Shown: positions 54,777 to 63,064 of the stretch, in pieces
Numbering within the stretch: position 1 is the stretch's first letter
How the letters are laid out: each line of letters opens with the position of its first letter
NCBI GenBank assembly: GCA_016715885.1
Contig: JADJXL010000019.1
Coordinates: 1-64,000, forward strand
Direction of reading: 5' to 3'
Length of the DNA: 64,000 nucleotides
DNA from: Polyangiaceae bacterium
Lineage (GTDB): Bacteria > Myxococcota_A > Polyangia > Polyangiales > Polyangiaceae
Notes under the pieces: generated by a model
The model's database searches: none
The model's input: the letters and a program-made list of their open reading frames with translations, nothing else
What the model was told of the DNA's origin: nothing
Position numbers and translations under genes: made by a program

Positions 54777-57700
54777 ACGGACGCCTCTTCCTCGTCACCG
54801 GCGCCATGGCACTTCTGGAATGGTTTGCCGCTACCACACGGGCACTCCATGTCCGCCGTGACCACTGGCTCTTGCACGGGCGGCTGTTCGGAAGCGCCCG
54901 CCGGCAGCTCCTCGTCGTGATGCGCCACCGCATGCTCGAGCTCGGCTGCATGCCGCGCCAGATCGCTCGCTTCGATGGCTTGCTCTTCTTCCTCGCGACG
55001 CACTTTCACGTGGAAGACCTTCGTCGCCACGTTCGACTGCACGCGCGCCACCATCGTCACGAAGAGGTTGTAGCCCTCCTTCTTGTACTCCTGCTTCGGG
55101 TCCTTCTGGCCGTACCCGCGTAGACCAATGCCGTCACGCAGGTGGTCCATGTCGGTCAAGTGATCGACCCAGGACTTGTCGAGCTCCTCCAAGTAGATGT
55201 GGCGGAAGATGCGCAGAAGGAGCTCCGTTCCGATCTCCTTCTCGCGCGCTTCGAACGCTTTCTCTGCGCGGTCGAACAAGTCGTGCGCGAGCTCTTGAAT
55301 GTCGGCGTGTTCGGCGATGTCGTCGGGTAGCTCGATCCCGAAGTGGTCCTTGAAGCCCTGGAAAATCCCGCCCCAATCCCAATCCTCCGGCGGCTTCCGC
55401 GGCGGGCATGACTCTTCCACCATCGACGCGATGATTCCGTCGAGCAGGTCGAGCAACCGTTCGCGTTGTTCGGTCAATGCGAGCGGGATTGTCGAGACGC
55501 ACTCGTCGAAGATCTCGGCCGCTTTGTCTTCGCGGTTCTCGAAGTCGACCTTCACGCCGTAGCGCGTGTAGATTTCCTTTTGCAGGTTCGACACTTCGAC
55601 GAACTTCTCGATCTTCTCGAAGTCCTTGCGCGAGAGCGTTCGCGGGTTGCCGTCCTTGTCGCGAGGCATCACGGGATCGGCGGCGAACATGCCGAGCAAG
55701 TACCCAACATCGGGCGTGACATCCTCGACGATGCGCGCGAGCGGCTTGATCGTTCGCTTCTCGCCCGTGGGTTTGCCGTCTTCATCGACCATGTCGGGGA
55801 AGTAACGACCCATGAGGATTTGCTGGCGCACTTCGTAGATGTTCTTGCGCTGCGCATTCATCACGTCGTCGTACTCGAGCAGGTTCTTGCGGATGTCGAA
55901 GTTGCGTTCTTCGACCTTCTTCTGCGCGTTTTCGACGCTCTTGGTCACCCACGGATGCTCGATGGGCTCGTCGTCCGGCATGCCCATCTTTTCCATCAGG
56001 TTCTTGACTCGATCGCCGGCGAAGATGCGCATGAGATCGTCTTCGAGCGACAGGTAGAAACGCGACAAACCCGGATCGCCTTGGCGACCTGCGCGACCGC
56101 GGAGCTGGTTGTCGATGCGGCGCGATTCGTGTCGTTCGGTGCCGACGATGTAAAGACCGCCGACGGCTCGGATCTCTTCGCCTTCCTCCTGACAGCTCTT
56201 GCGAAGCTCTTCGACGAGCGCTTCGAACGCTTCGGGCTCCGCTTCGGGCAAACGGTTTTGCTCTTTGAAACGCAGCTTCGCGAGCATCTCGGGGTTGCCG
56301 CCGAGCAAGATGTCGGTGCCGCGGCCGGCCATGTTCGTGCTGACGGTGATCGCGCCTTTGCGACCCGCCTGCGCCACGACGTACGCCTCGTTCTCGTGTT
56401 GCTTGGCGTTCAAAACACTGTGCTTGATCTTCTTCTTCGTGAGGATCTTGCTGATCGCCGCGCTCTTCTCGACGCTCGTCGTACCCACGAGAATGGGTTG
56501 TCCCTTCTCGTGCTTTTCCATGATCTCGTTGACGACGGCCGTGAACTTCTCGCGCTCCGTCTTGTAAACGACGTCTTGTTCATCGACGCGAATGCACGGC
56601 TTGTTCGTCGGAATCATCACGACGTCGAGCTTGTACGTGCTGTGAAACTCGGACGCTTCGGTATCGGCGGTGCCGGTCATGCCCGAGAGCTTCTTGTAGA
56701 TGCGGAACAGGTTCTGGAACGTGATCGTCGCCATCGTGCGGCTCTCTTCCTGAATCCGCACGTTTTCCTTGGCTTCGACGGCTTGGTGCAGACCATCGGA
56801 CCACCTTCGCCCGATGAGCACGCGCCCCGTGAACTCGTCGACGATGAGCACCTTGCCATCACGCACCAGGTAGTTGACGTCGCGCTTGTAGAGCGAGTGC
56901 GCGCGAAGGCACTGGTTCATGATGTGGAGCGTCTCGAGGTTGACCGGGTCGTAGAGGTTTTTCCCTTGGATCGCGCCGATCGCCTTGAGGAGCTTTTCGG
57001 CCATCTCCACGCCGTCGTCGGTGAGCGTGACGGTGTGGCCTTTCTCGTCGACGTTGTAGTGCTCTTCGTTGCGCAGGCGCGGGATGATCTCGTTGATGAC
57101 GCGGTACTTGTCGCTCGAACGTTCACCCTGACCGCTGATGATGAGCGGCGTGCGCGCTTCGTCGATGAGGATCGAATCGACTTCGTCGACGATGGCGTAG
57201 TTGAGCGGGCGCTGCTGATAGTCGAGCGCCGAGAACTTCATGTTGTCGCGCAAGTAGTCGAAGCCGAACTCGTTGTTCTGCCCGTACGTGATGTCGCAGC
57301 GATACGCTTCGTGTTTGTCCGAGTCGTTCTGCTGGTTGACCACGACGCCCGTGGTCAAACCGAGCGCGCCGTAGAGCTTGCCCATCCATTCGGCATCGCG
57401 TTTGGCCAAGTAGTCGTTGACCGTGATGACGTGGACGCCTTTGCCTTCGAGCGCGTTCAAGTAGCAGGCGAGCGTCGCGACGAGCGTCTTGCCTTCGCCC
57501 GTGCGCATCTCGGCGATGGAGCCTTGATGCAGCACCATGCCTCCGATGAGCTGCACGTCGTAGTGGCGCATGCGGAGCGTTCGGCGCGACGCTTCACGAC
57601 ACACCGCAAAGGCTGGAATCAAGAGGTCGTCCAGCGTCGCGCCGTTGTCGAGCTGCGTCTTGAAGTCCGCCGTTTTTGCCCGAAGCTCTGCGTCCGAGAG

Positions 57701-57811
57701 CTTCTTCATGTCTTTCTCGAGCGCCCCAATGGCTTCGACCTTCGGACGCAACCGACGTACGGCACGCTCGTGCGAGGTGCCGAAGAGCTTCTTCATCGCC
57801 CAGGTGAGCAT
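54773..57811 (-). CDS. secA: Protein translocase ATPase SecA
   Basis: A 1,012-residue ATPase that drives proteins through SecYEG. It shows the N-terminal block MKKLFGTSHERAVRRLRPKV, Walker A EMRTGEGKTLVATLACY, the DEAD-like VDEVDSILIDEARTPLI, the peptide-crosslinking and scaffold regions, NBD2 motifs (GRAGRQGDPGLSRFYLSLED) and the C-terminal zinc-binding SEC-C motif CPCGSGKPFQKCHGA. The length exceeds E. coli SecA (901) because of insertions. The start at 57,811 (MLTWAMKKLFG) is preferred; the open frame to 57,916 adds unrelated residues. The next gene overlaps its stop, so they are co-transcribed. An essential housekeeping gene. Confidence 0.96.
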   Translation of the reverse strand: MLTWAMKKLFGTSHERAVRRLRPKVEAIGALEKDMKKLSDAELRAKTADFKTQLDNGATLDDLLIPAFAVCREASRRTLRMRHYDVQLIGGMVLHQGSIAEMRTGEGKTLVATLACYLNALEGKGVHVITVNDYLAKRDAEWMGKLYGALGLTTGVVVNQQNDSDKHEAYRCDITYGQNNEFGFDYLRDNMKFSALDYQQRPLNYAIVDEVDSILIDEARTPLIISGQGERSSDKYRVINEIIPRLRNEEHYNVDEKGHTVTLTDDGVEMAEKLLKAIGAIQGKNLYDPVNLETLHIMNQCLRAHSLYKRDVNYLVRDGKVLIVDEFTGRVLIGRRWSDGLHQAVEAKENVRIQEESRTMATITFQNLFRIYKKLSGMTGTADTEASEFHSTYKLDVVMIPTNKPCIRVDEQDVVYKTEREKFTAVVNEIMEKHEKGQPILVGTTSVEKSAAISKILTKKKIKHSVLNAKQHENEAYVVAQAGRKGAITVSTNMAGRGTDILLGGNPEMLAKLRFKEQNRLPEAEPEAFEALVEELRKSCQEEGEEIRAVGGLYIVGTERHESRRIDNQLRGRAGRQGDPGLSRFYLSLEDDLMRIFAGDRVKNLMEKMGMPDDEPIEHPWVTKSVENAQKKVEERNFDIRKNLLEYDDVMNAQRKNIYEVRQQILMGRYFPDMVDEDGKPTGEKRTIKPLARIVEDVTPDVGYLLGMFAADPVMPRDKDGNPRTLSRKDFEKIEKFVEVSNLQKEIYTRYGVKVDFENREDKAAEIFDECVSTIPLALTEQRERLLDLLDGIIASMVEESCPPRKPPEDWDWGGIFQGFKDHFGIELPDDIAEHADIQELAHDLFDRAEKAFEAREKEIGTELLLRIFRHIYLEELDKSWVDHLTDMDHLRDGIGLRGYGQKDPKQEYKKEGYNLFVTMVARVQSNVATKVFHVKVRREEEEQAIEASDLARHAAELEHAVAHHDEELPAGASEQPPVQEPVVTADMECPCGSGKPFQKCHGAGDEEEASV

Positions 57812-58030
57812 CGTTTTTCGCCTTGGCTCCGTTCGGGTTCGTAGAGGCCCGATCTCTTGCGGCCTTTGAAAGGCGCGGAGCCTGCCGAACGTAGTCCGGG
57901 AGGCAAGATCGTGCAATGAAACCGTGGGCCCTGGCCGCCCATTCCCCGTCTCCAGGAACTTTTGGTACGGGGGGGAGGCTCCAGCATGAGGTGCAAAGGC
58001 TGGCGGGGGCTGCTAGCATCCGGCCCGCAC

Positions 58031-58112
58031 GCACGAGTGGCGGAACTGGCATACGCACCGGGTTTAGGTTCCGGCGCCGAGAGGCATGAGGGTTCAACTC
58101 CCTCCTCGTGCA
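58031..58112 (+). tRNA. tRNA-Leu(UAG)
   Basis: A complete tRNA. Acceptor strands GCACGAG (58,031-58,037) and CTCGTGC (58,105-58,111) pair fully. The anticodon stem CCGGG/TCCGG carries loop TTTAGGT with anticodon TAG. A long class II variable arm (CGCCGAGAGGC) and a T arm with loop TTCAACT follow. CCA is not encoded in full (ACC-G). It reads Leu codons CUN. Confidence 0.93.
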
Positions 58113-58134
58113 CCGTTTTAATAGTGGGTCTGGA

Positions 58135-58223
58135 TTTGGACGCTCGCGTAGCGCACGTGGGACGCGCGCTTCGCGAGAGTTTTGTTTACGATGGCGAGGC
58201 TCGGCCCCCCCATACCCCCCCGG
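58135..58223 (+). repeat. Dispersed repeat, short copy
   Basis: Starts TTGGACGCTCGC and includes GTGGGACGCGCGCTTCGCGA and GGCGAGGCTCGGCCCCCC. The same blocks in the same order recur at 59,230-59,362. The inner part GACGCGCGCTTCGCGAG is itself partly self-complementary. It lies between tRNA-Leu and the response-regulator gene. Confidence 0.6.
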
Positions 58224-58749
58224 GGTCGGATCGCTGACGGGCCTTCGAACGCTGGTTGCGCGTGGGTTTGTCCGAATTCCTACGCGCCCGTAACATTCCC
58301 ACGCGCAAGCTTCCGGGCTTGCCTCGAGTCCGTCCGAGCAGGCCGTTGGCTCCGGCCCAGGTGCACGTTTCGATCCATGCCGTCCACGCTCGATGAACGC
58401 TGGAAAGCCGCGGTATTTTTGAATTTTCGCGACGCCTCATGCCCCCACTGACACGACATGCTGGTCGGCGCTCTTTCCACGTTCGCGACGCAGTGTCGTG
58501 GGAACAAAGCGCGCACGTGACGTCGCTTCGGCGTCCACGGACACCGACGTCCTCGTTTCGGTGTCCGTTTTGCCCGCCGACGAAACCTTGCGAGCATCGT
58601 TCGGGTACAGACGCGGGGCCAAACCGACGACCACATGCATGGACAATTGCCCGATTTACCAGGGTAACAACGTAGTTCCCGTGAGCACCGTCACCGAACA
58701 TCGACGCGCGATCGAGGCAGGCACGCGCTCTGCAAGGTGCGCCTCCGCC
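58224..58749. other. Spacer upstream of the response-regulator gene
   Basis: About 520 bases. An in-frame extension of the downstream gene reaches back to 58,498 but has no recognisable sequence, and I see no independent gene. It probably holds the promoter. Confidence 0.3.
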
Positions 58750-59202
58750 ATGATGAACGTATCGAACATCCTGCTTCTCGACGAAGAAGATCTCATGCGC
58801 GAAGCTACCGCGCTTTTACTCGCAAACCGAGGTGCTCGAGTCACGAAATCCGCGACGATCGACGATGCCCTCGCGCAGTTGGAAAGACGAACCTACGATG
58901 TCGTCATCATTGACGTGCACGCGGATTCGCTGAATCCTGCGCAGGTCATCGAGCGCATCGTCGAGAAGGTGACTTCCGACGCACGCGTCATCGTTTGTTC
59001 CGAAAAACCCGTGCCGACTGTCGACCCGAGCAGCATCAGCCACGTGCTCGTCAAGCCGTATCCATTCGACCGACTCGTCGAAGCGGCATTCGCATCTCGA
59101 TCACCCGGCACGCGAAGCGCTCGTCCCATCGTCAAGGCGCCGAGCCGACGGATCACGACGCATCGCCGCAGCGCTCCGCTCATGAGACGCGGCAGGGCTT
59201 GA
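58750..59202 (+). CDS. Single-domain response regulator
   Basis: A 150-residue receiver-domain protein with no DNA-binding domain, so it is probably a phosphorelay or protein-interaction switch. NILLLDEEDLMREA holds the acidic pocket, VVIIDVHAD the phospho-acceptor Asp, and HVLVKPYPFDRLVEAAF the conserved Lys and following Pro. A basic tail of about 30 residues follows (SRRITTHRRSAPLMRRGRA). The start at 58,750 or 58,753 gives a normal receiver. No kinase gene is adjacent. The gene is flanked by two copies of one dispersed repeat. Confidence 0.75.
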   Translation: MMNVSNILLLDEEDLMREATALLLANRGARVTKSATIDDALAQLERRTYDVVIIDVHADSLNPAQVIERIVEKVTSDARVIVCSEKPVPTVDPSSISHVLVKPYPFDRLVEAAFASRSPGTRSARPIVKAPSRRITTHRRSAPLMRRGRA

Positions 59203-59229
59203 TGAACAAGGTGGAAGCCGTGCCCTGAC

Positions 59230-59362
59230 TTGGACGCTCGCTTCGCGCGCGTGGGACGCGCGCTTCGCGAGGTTTGGTTCACGTTGGGGGTCCGAGGCTC
59301 GCCTCCCGGTGCTTTTGCTTGCGCAAAAGCACGGCGAGGCTCGGCCCCCCCAAACCCCCCGA
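59230..59362 (+). repeat. Dispersed repeat, long copy with inserted hairpin
   Basis: A copy of the repeat at 58,135-58,223, with about 45 extra bases forming a two-part hairpin. The inner arms GTGCTTTTGC (59,309-59,318) and GCAAAAGCAC (59,323-59,332) are a perfect 10-base palindrome around a 4-base loop. The outer arms 59,292-59,303 and 59,333-59,344 pair with one mismatch. It resembles a REP-like element that has gained a stem. Confidence 0.6.
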
Positions 59363-59649
59363 GTTCGAATCGCGCGCCAAGTCCCAAAACCCAGGCCCGG
59401 CTTCAAATCCCAACCCCACCTTAATTTTGTGTTCCCTGGACGGACGTGCTTCGGAACACAATCCGTGACTTTCAAGCTTGACGCCAGCCGAGCGACTTTT
59501 CGTACCAAGACTTGAAAGCAAGACTCGGGCCGAAGCACTTTCGGTGCTAGTGTGGATGCGGAGTCGGGCACCCAGGTTGTCAAAAACCTGCCATTTGCTC
59601 CGGCAAACGCGCCGGCGCAGGTCGTGTTCGACCCGGTAGGGAGCTGTCG
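59363..59649. promoter_or_regulatory. Upstream region of rpoN
   Basis: A short spacer of about 290 bases. CTTTCAAG (59,469-59,476) and its inverted copy CTTGAAAG (59,512-59,519) may form a weak stem, and AGCAC/GTGCT lies near 59,540. The promoter of rpoN should be here, but no consensus is clear. Confidence 0.25.
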
Positions 59650-61164
59650 ATGGGCATGGAGATGAAACTCCAGTTCAAGCTGTCCCAGCAGTTGGTGATG
59701 ACACCACAGCTGGTGCAGGCGATTCGGCTCTTGCAGCTGTCTCGCCTCGAACTGGTCGAGGAAATCCGCAAAGAGCTCGACGGCAACCCGCTCCTAGCGG
59801 ACGACGGGGGTGCCGATACGACGAGCTCACGCGAAACCGTCAACGGTACGCGTGATACGTCGAACGTCGATGGGGCAAGGAACGAGCGGATTGCGGAGCA
59901 TTCCGATACGGATCTGGCCGCACGTGACACGGAAAAACGGGTCAAAGAGGTCGACTGGGAGCAGTTCCTCGAAAACCGACAGCTCCAGCAAGTTCCCCCT
60001 GGGCAGCGCTCGGGCTTCGAAGAACTGCCTCCCATCGAACAGAACCTGTCGCGGAGCACGAGCCTGCGAGAGCATCTCTCGTTCCAGCTCCAGATGAGTG
60101 ACTTCGTCGACAACGAGCGCATGTTCGCCGAGCTCGTCATCGGCAATCTGGACGACCGTGGCTACCTCGATCTCTCGGGCGGGGAAAACCCAGACGGGAC
60201 CAAACGACCGGACCTCACGATCGAAGACCTTGCAACAGAAGCGGGTCTCGACCCCGAAGATGCCCCGTTTGTCTTGGCCATGATCCAGCGTTTCGATCCC
60301 ATCGGCGTTGCGGCGCGTGATCTCGGTGAGTGTCTGCGGGTGCAAGCCGAAGTGCTCGGTTACGACGAAATCGAGCAGGCCATCATCAAAGACCACTTGC
60401 ACAACGTCGAGCGGCGTAACTTTGGTGCCATCGCCAAAGCACTGAAGATCAGCACCGACGAAGTGTGCGACGCGGTGCAAGAAATCCAGAAGCTCGAAAG
60501 CGTTCCCGCGCGCAACTTTGCCGAGGTCGACGACAAGACGATTGCCATCACGCCCGACGTCTACGTGTTCAAGGATCACGAGCAGTGGGTCGTCACGGAC
60601 AACGACAAGGGGCTGCAGCGGCTCTTCATCAACGAAAATCTCGCGCAGCGGATGCTGAAGGATCCGAAGGCGAAAGAATTCATCAGCGAGAAGTTGCGGA
60701 GCGCGCAGTGGCTCATACGCGCCATCGAACAGCGAAGGCGCACCATCATCAAAGTGACCGAATGCATCGTCGAAAAGCAGAAAGATTTTCTCGAGCGCGG
60801 CGTTGCGCACTTGAAACCCATGATCCTGCGTGACATCGCCGAAGCCGTCGGGATGCACGAGTCGACGATTTCACGCGTCACGTCGAACAAGTACGTGCAC
60901 ACGCCGCAGGGCCTCTTCGAGCTCAAGTACTTCTTCAACTCGTCGATCCAGCGCGTGGCGGACGAAGACATCGCATCGGAGAGTGTCAAGCAGGCGATCA
61001 AGAAAATCATCGCCGCCGAAGACAAGAACAATCCGCTCAGCGATCAAGCCATCGTCAAGATCCTCGAAGACCAGGACGGCATTCGGATCGCGCGGCGCAC
61101 GGTGGCGAAATACCGCGAGATGCTCGGCATTTTGCCGTCGTCCAAACGCAAGAAGATGTTCTGA
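59650..61164 (+). CDS. rpoN: RNA polymerase sigma-54 factor
   Basis: A 504-residue alternative sigma factor that recognises -24/-12 promoters and needs enhancer-binding AAA activators. Region I is Gln/Leu-rich (QFKLSQQLVMTPQLVQAIRL), an acidic region II follows, then core-binding region III (FVLAMIQRFDPIGVAARDLG) and the helix-turn-helix (ILRDIAEAVGMHESTISRVT). The RpoN box ARRTVAKYREMLGI is at the C-terminus. All conserved blocks are present and the length is normal. It sits alone with the unknown gene at 61,193 downstream. In myxobacteria sigma-54 controls development and motility genes. Confidence 0.95.
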   Translation: MGMEMKLQFKLSQQLVMTPQLVQAIRLLQLSRLELVEEIRKELDGNPLLADDGGADTTSSRETVNGTRDTSNVDGARNERIAEHSDTDLAARDTEKRVKEVDWEQFLENRQLQQVPPGQRSGFEELPPIEQNLSRSTSLREHLSFQLQMSDFVDNERMFAELVIGNLDDRGYLDLSGGENPDGTKRPDLTIEDLATEAGLDPEDAPFVLAMIQRFDPIGVAARDLGECLRVQAEVLGYDEIEQAIIKDHLHNVERRNFGAIAKALKISTDEVCDAVQEIQKLESVPARNFAEVDDKTIAITPDVYVFKDHEQWVVTDNDKGLQRLFINENLAQRMLKDPKAKEFISEKLRSAQWLIRAIEQRRRTIIKVTECIVEKQKDFLERGVAHLKPMILRDIAEAVGMHESTISRVTSNKYVHTPQGLFELKYFFNSSIQRVADEDIASESVKQAIKKIIAAEDKNNPLSDQAIVKILEDQDGIRIARRTVAKYREMLGILPSSKRKKMF

Positions 61165-61192
61165 TTGCGAATTTTCGCCAAGACAAACTCCC

Positions 61193-62134
61193 ATGGGCGA
61201 CAAACTCACCGCCGAACGGCTGTTCACGCAGGTCTTCCAACCTCATTACCCGGCCGACGTAAGATTCGACCTGGACAAGGCTCGAAACGAAGACGCCAAT
61301 CCGGGAAACAATCCGCACATTCTGCAAAAGCTCGATGAAATCGCGGACGTCTTTGCGCATCTCGCGCCCAAAGCGCTCGATGCGAAAGACCTCGTGCTCG
61401 ACCGTTCGGACGCGTCGGTGCACCTCTTGGGCGCAAAAATCACCAAGGAAAAACGCGACCGTTGGCTCGAAAAACCATCTCCGAACGAACCACCCTTTCT
61501 GCTGCAATTCGTGACGCATGGAGCCATCTATGTAGGCGCGTGCGTCGTGAAAAACCACGGCGGGGTTTGGCGGCTGCGTAGGCCGCTATGGGAATCGGTC
61601 GTGCGGCTCGAATCGGCAGCGGGAACGGGCGATTTGGCAATATTTTCGTGGTGGCTGAAGGCTCTGTCGGACGCGGAGATCGGTGAAAATCGATTGGGGG
61701 ATAGGTACCGGACGCACGTCGAAGTGCCCACGTTCGATGCGAAGGCGCTATCCGTGATTGCACCTCCCGACAGGCGTATGCCGAAATTGACGAAGGTGCG
61801 GTACGACCTGCTTTACAAGCATTTGCGGGCGCATTTGCCGGAATTGCGCAGCGTGGGGGACGACTTTCCGTCGCCCGAGCGCTTTGCGGAGTTGTCGTTC
61901 AAGAGCTTGGACTTCGTGTGGCTCGGCGGTGGGCGAATGCTTTTGATGCACGGCCCGACGCCCGAAGGCGTGCACCTTTTTTGGCTGGATGCAAATGGAT
62001 TCGTCAAAAGTGCGTTTTACCCGGCCGATGCGTTTCCCGCGCATATCGTGGAAACCGAAGGGGACAAACTGCGCGTCATCGTGAGCATTGGCGGCGAGAT
62101 GCGCGTGCACGAAATGTTGTGGTGGGGCGCGTAA
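61193..62134 (+). CDS. Hypothetical protein downstream of rpoN
   Basis: A 313-residue soluble protein with no signal peptide or membrane segment. It starts MGDKLTAERLFTQVFQPHYP and has a mixed helix/strand pattern, with aromatic-rich stretches (VYKNH-free middle; FVWLGGGRMLLMHGPTPEG) and a C-terminal strand set (DKLRVIVSIGGEMRVHEMLW). I do not recognise a family. The gap to rpoN is 28 bases, so co-transcription is likely. It may be a conserved myxobacterial protein of unknown function. Confidence 0.75.
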   Translation: MGDKLTAERLFTQVFQPHYPADVRFDLDKARNEDANPGNNPHILQKLDEIADVFAHLAPKALDAKDLVLDRSDASVHLLGAKITKEKRDRWLEKPSPNEPPFLLQFVTHGAIYVGACVVKNHGGVWRLRRPLWESVVRLESAAGTGDLAIFSWWLKALSDAEIGENRLGDRYRTHVEVPTFDAKALSVIAPPDRRMPKLTKVRYDLLYKHLRAHLPELRSVGDDFPSPERFAELSFKSLDFVWLGGGRMLLMHGPTPEGVHLFWLDANGFVKSAFYPADAFPAHIVETEGDKLRVIVSIGGEMRVHEMLWWGA

Positions 62135-62235
62135 AACCGGTTCTCGGTGCGCTCATTGAATACGCCGAGTGACATCGTCACTTGTTCGGAAAAGGCTACT
62201 CGAAACACCAAGGTGTCATCCAGGACGCGAACGTA

Positions 62236-62928
62236 TCACCACGGAATTGCGTTGCCTGCAAAGTCGAAGAAGGTGCCCGAGTCGGCTGGGCCGCGGCGAT
62301 CGATTTGCGCAATCATTCCCGCAACCGATTCTTCGACGTGGGTTGGCGCGTAGGGACCTCCCATGGCCGTTTGCACCCACCCCGGGTGGACGATGAGCAC
62401 GGTAAAACCTTCTGAGCGAAGATCGATAGCCAAATTTTTACAGGCGATGTTCAAAGCAGCCTTGCTCATACGATAGCCATAAAAATCACTGCTCGTGTCG
62501 TTCTCGATGGAGCCCACTTTACTCGACAATATCACGATTTTTCGCGCCGAGCCTCGACGCAGATGAGGCAAAAATGCCATGGTGACGCGTAATGTTCCAA
62601 TGGCATTCGTCGTAATCGTCCGAGCCAGGTCATCAAAATCCATGTCCACGAATGCCTGGCGACTTCCAAAAATGCCCGCATTGTTGACGAGCAAGTCGAC
62701 TGAAGTGTCATTGCCGATGGCTTCGGCGAAGGCCTTGACGCTCGAGTCATCCGCGATGTCGCATGGCAAAATGCGAAGTCTGCCGCCCGCGCCCGCCGCG
62801 AGCGCCGACAATTCGCGCGCGGATTCGGGATGGCGTACGCCTGCGTCCACTCGATTGCCGCGTTCGAGGTACTGGCGAACGAATTCGAGCCCAATGCCAC
62901 GGTTTGCCCCAGTGATGACGACGTGCAT
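62236..62928 (-). CDS. SDR-family oxidoreductase
   Basis: A 230-residue short-chain dehydrogenase/reductase. The NAD(P)-binding motif TGANRGIGLEF lies near residue 6, followed by LLVNNAGIFG, the catalytic Ser region KIVILSSKVGSIE and the Y-x-x-x-K pair in FYGYRMSKAALNIA. The C-terminus VHPGWVQTAMGG is the usual P-G loop. The subfamily resembles C-factor-like/CsgA SDRs in size. The start at 62,928 begins the MHVVITGANRG block; upstream sequence in frame is not conserved. The substrate is unknown. Confidence 0.9.
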   Translation of the reverse strand: MHVVITGANRGIGLEFVRQYLERGNRVDAGVRHPESARELSALAAGAGGRLRILPCDIADDSSVKAFAEAIGNDTSVDLLVNNAGIFGSRQAFVDMDFDDLARTITTNAIGTLRVTMAFLPHLRRGSARKIVILSSKVGSIENDTSSDFYGYRMSKAALNIACKNLAIDLRSEGFTVLIVHPGWVQTAMGGPYAPTHVEESVAGMIAQIDRRGPADSGTFFDFAGNAIPW

Positions 62929-63064
62929 GGTGACGTCGTCATAGCATGAGCACCAGGCCATGAGAAAGAGGGTTTTTGGGGTTATTGCGGTGGCGTCGGT
63001 GCGGCTGCCGGGGGCTATGCAGCCGAGCGCGCCTCGCTGTGGCTTCTGCCGAGGGAGCCGGCTC

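Noticed and set aside
55466..57844. 792-codon plus-strand open frame within secA
   Set aside because: Antisense shadow of secA, which has all its motifs.
57594..58113. Minus-strand frames across the tRNA-Leu region
   Set aside because: They read antisense through a tRNA and the secA start.
58031..59362. CRISPR array
   Set aside because: Only two copies of the repeat, no regular spacers and no cas genes.
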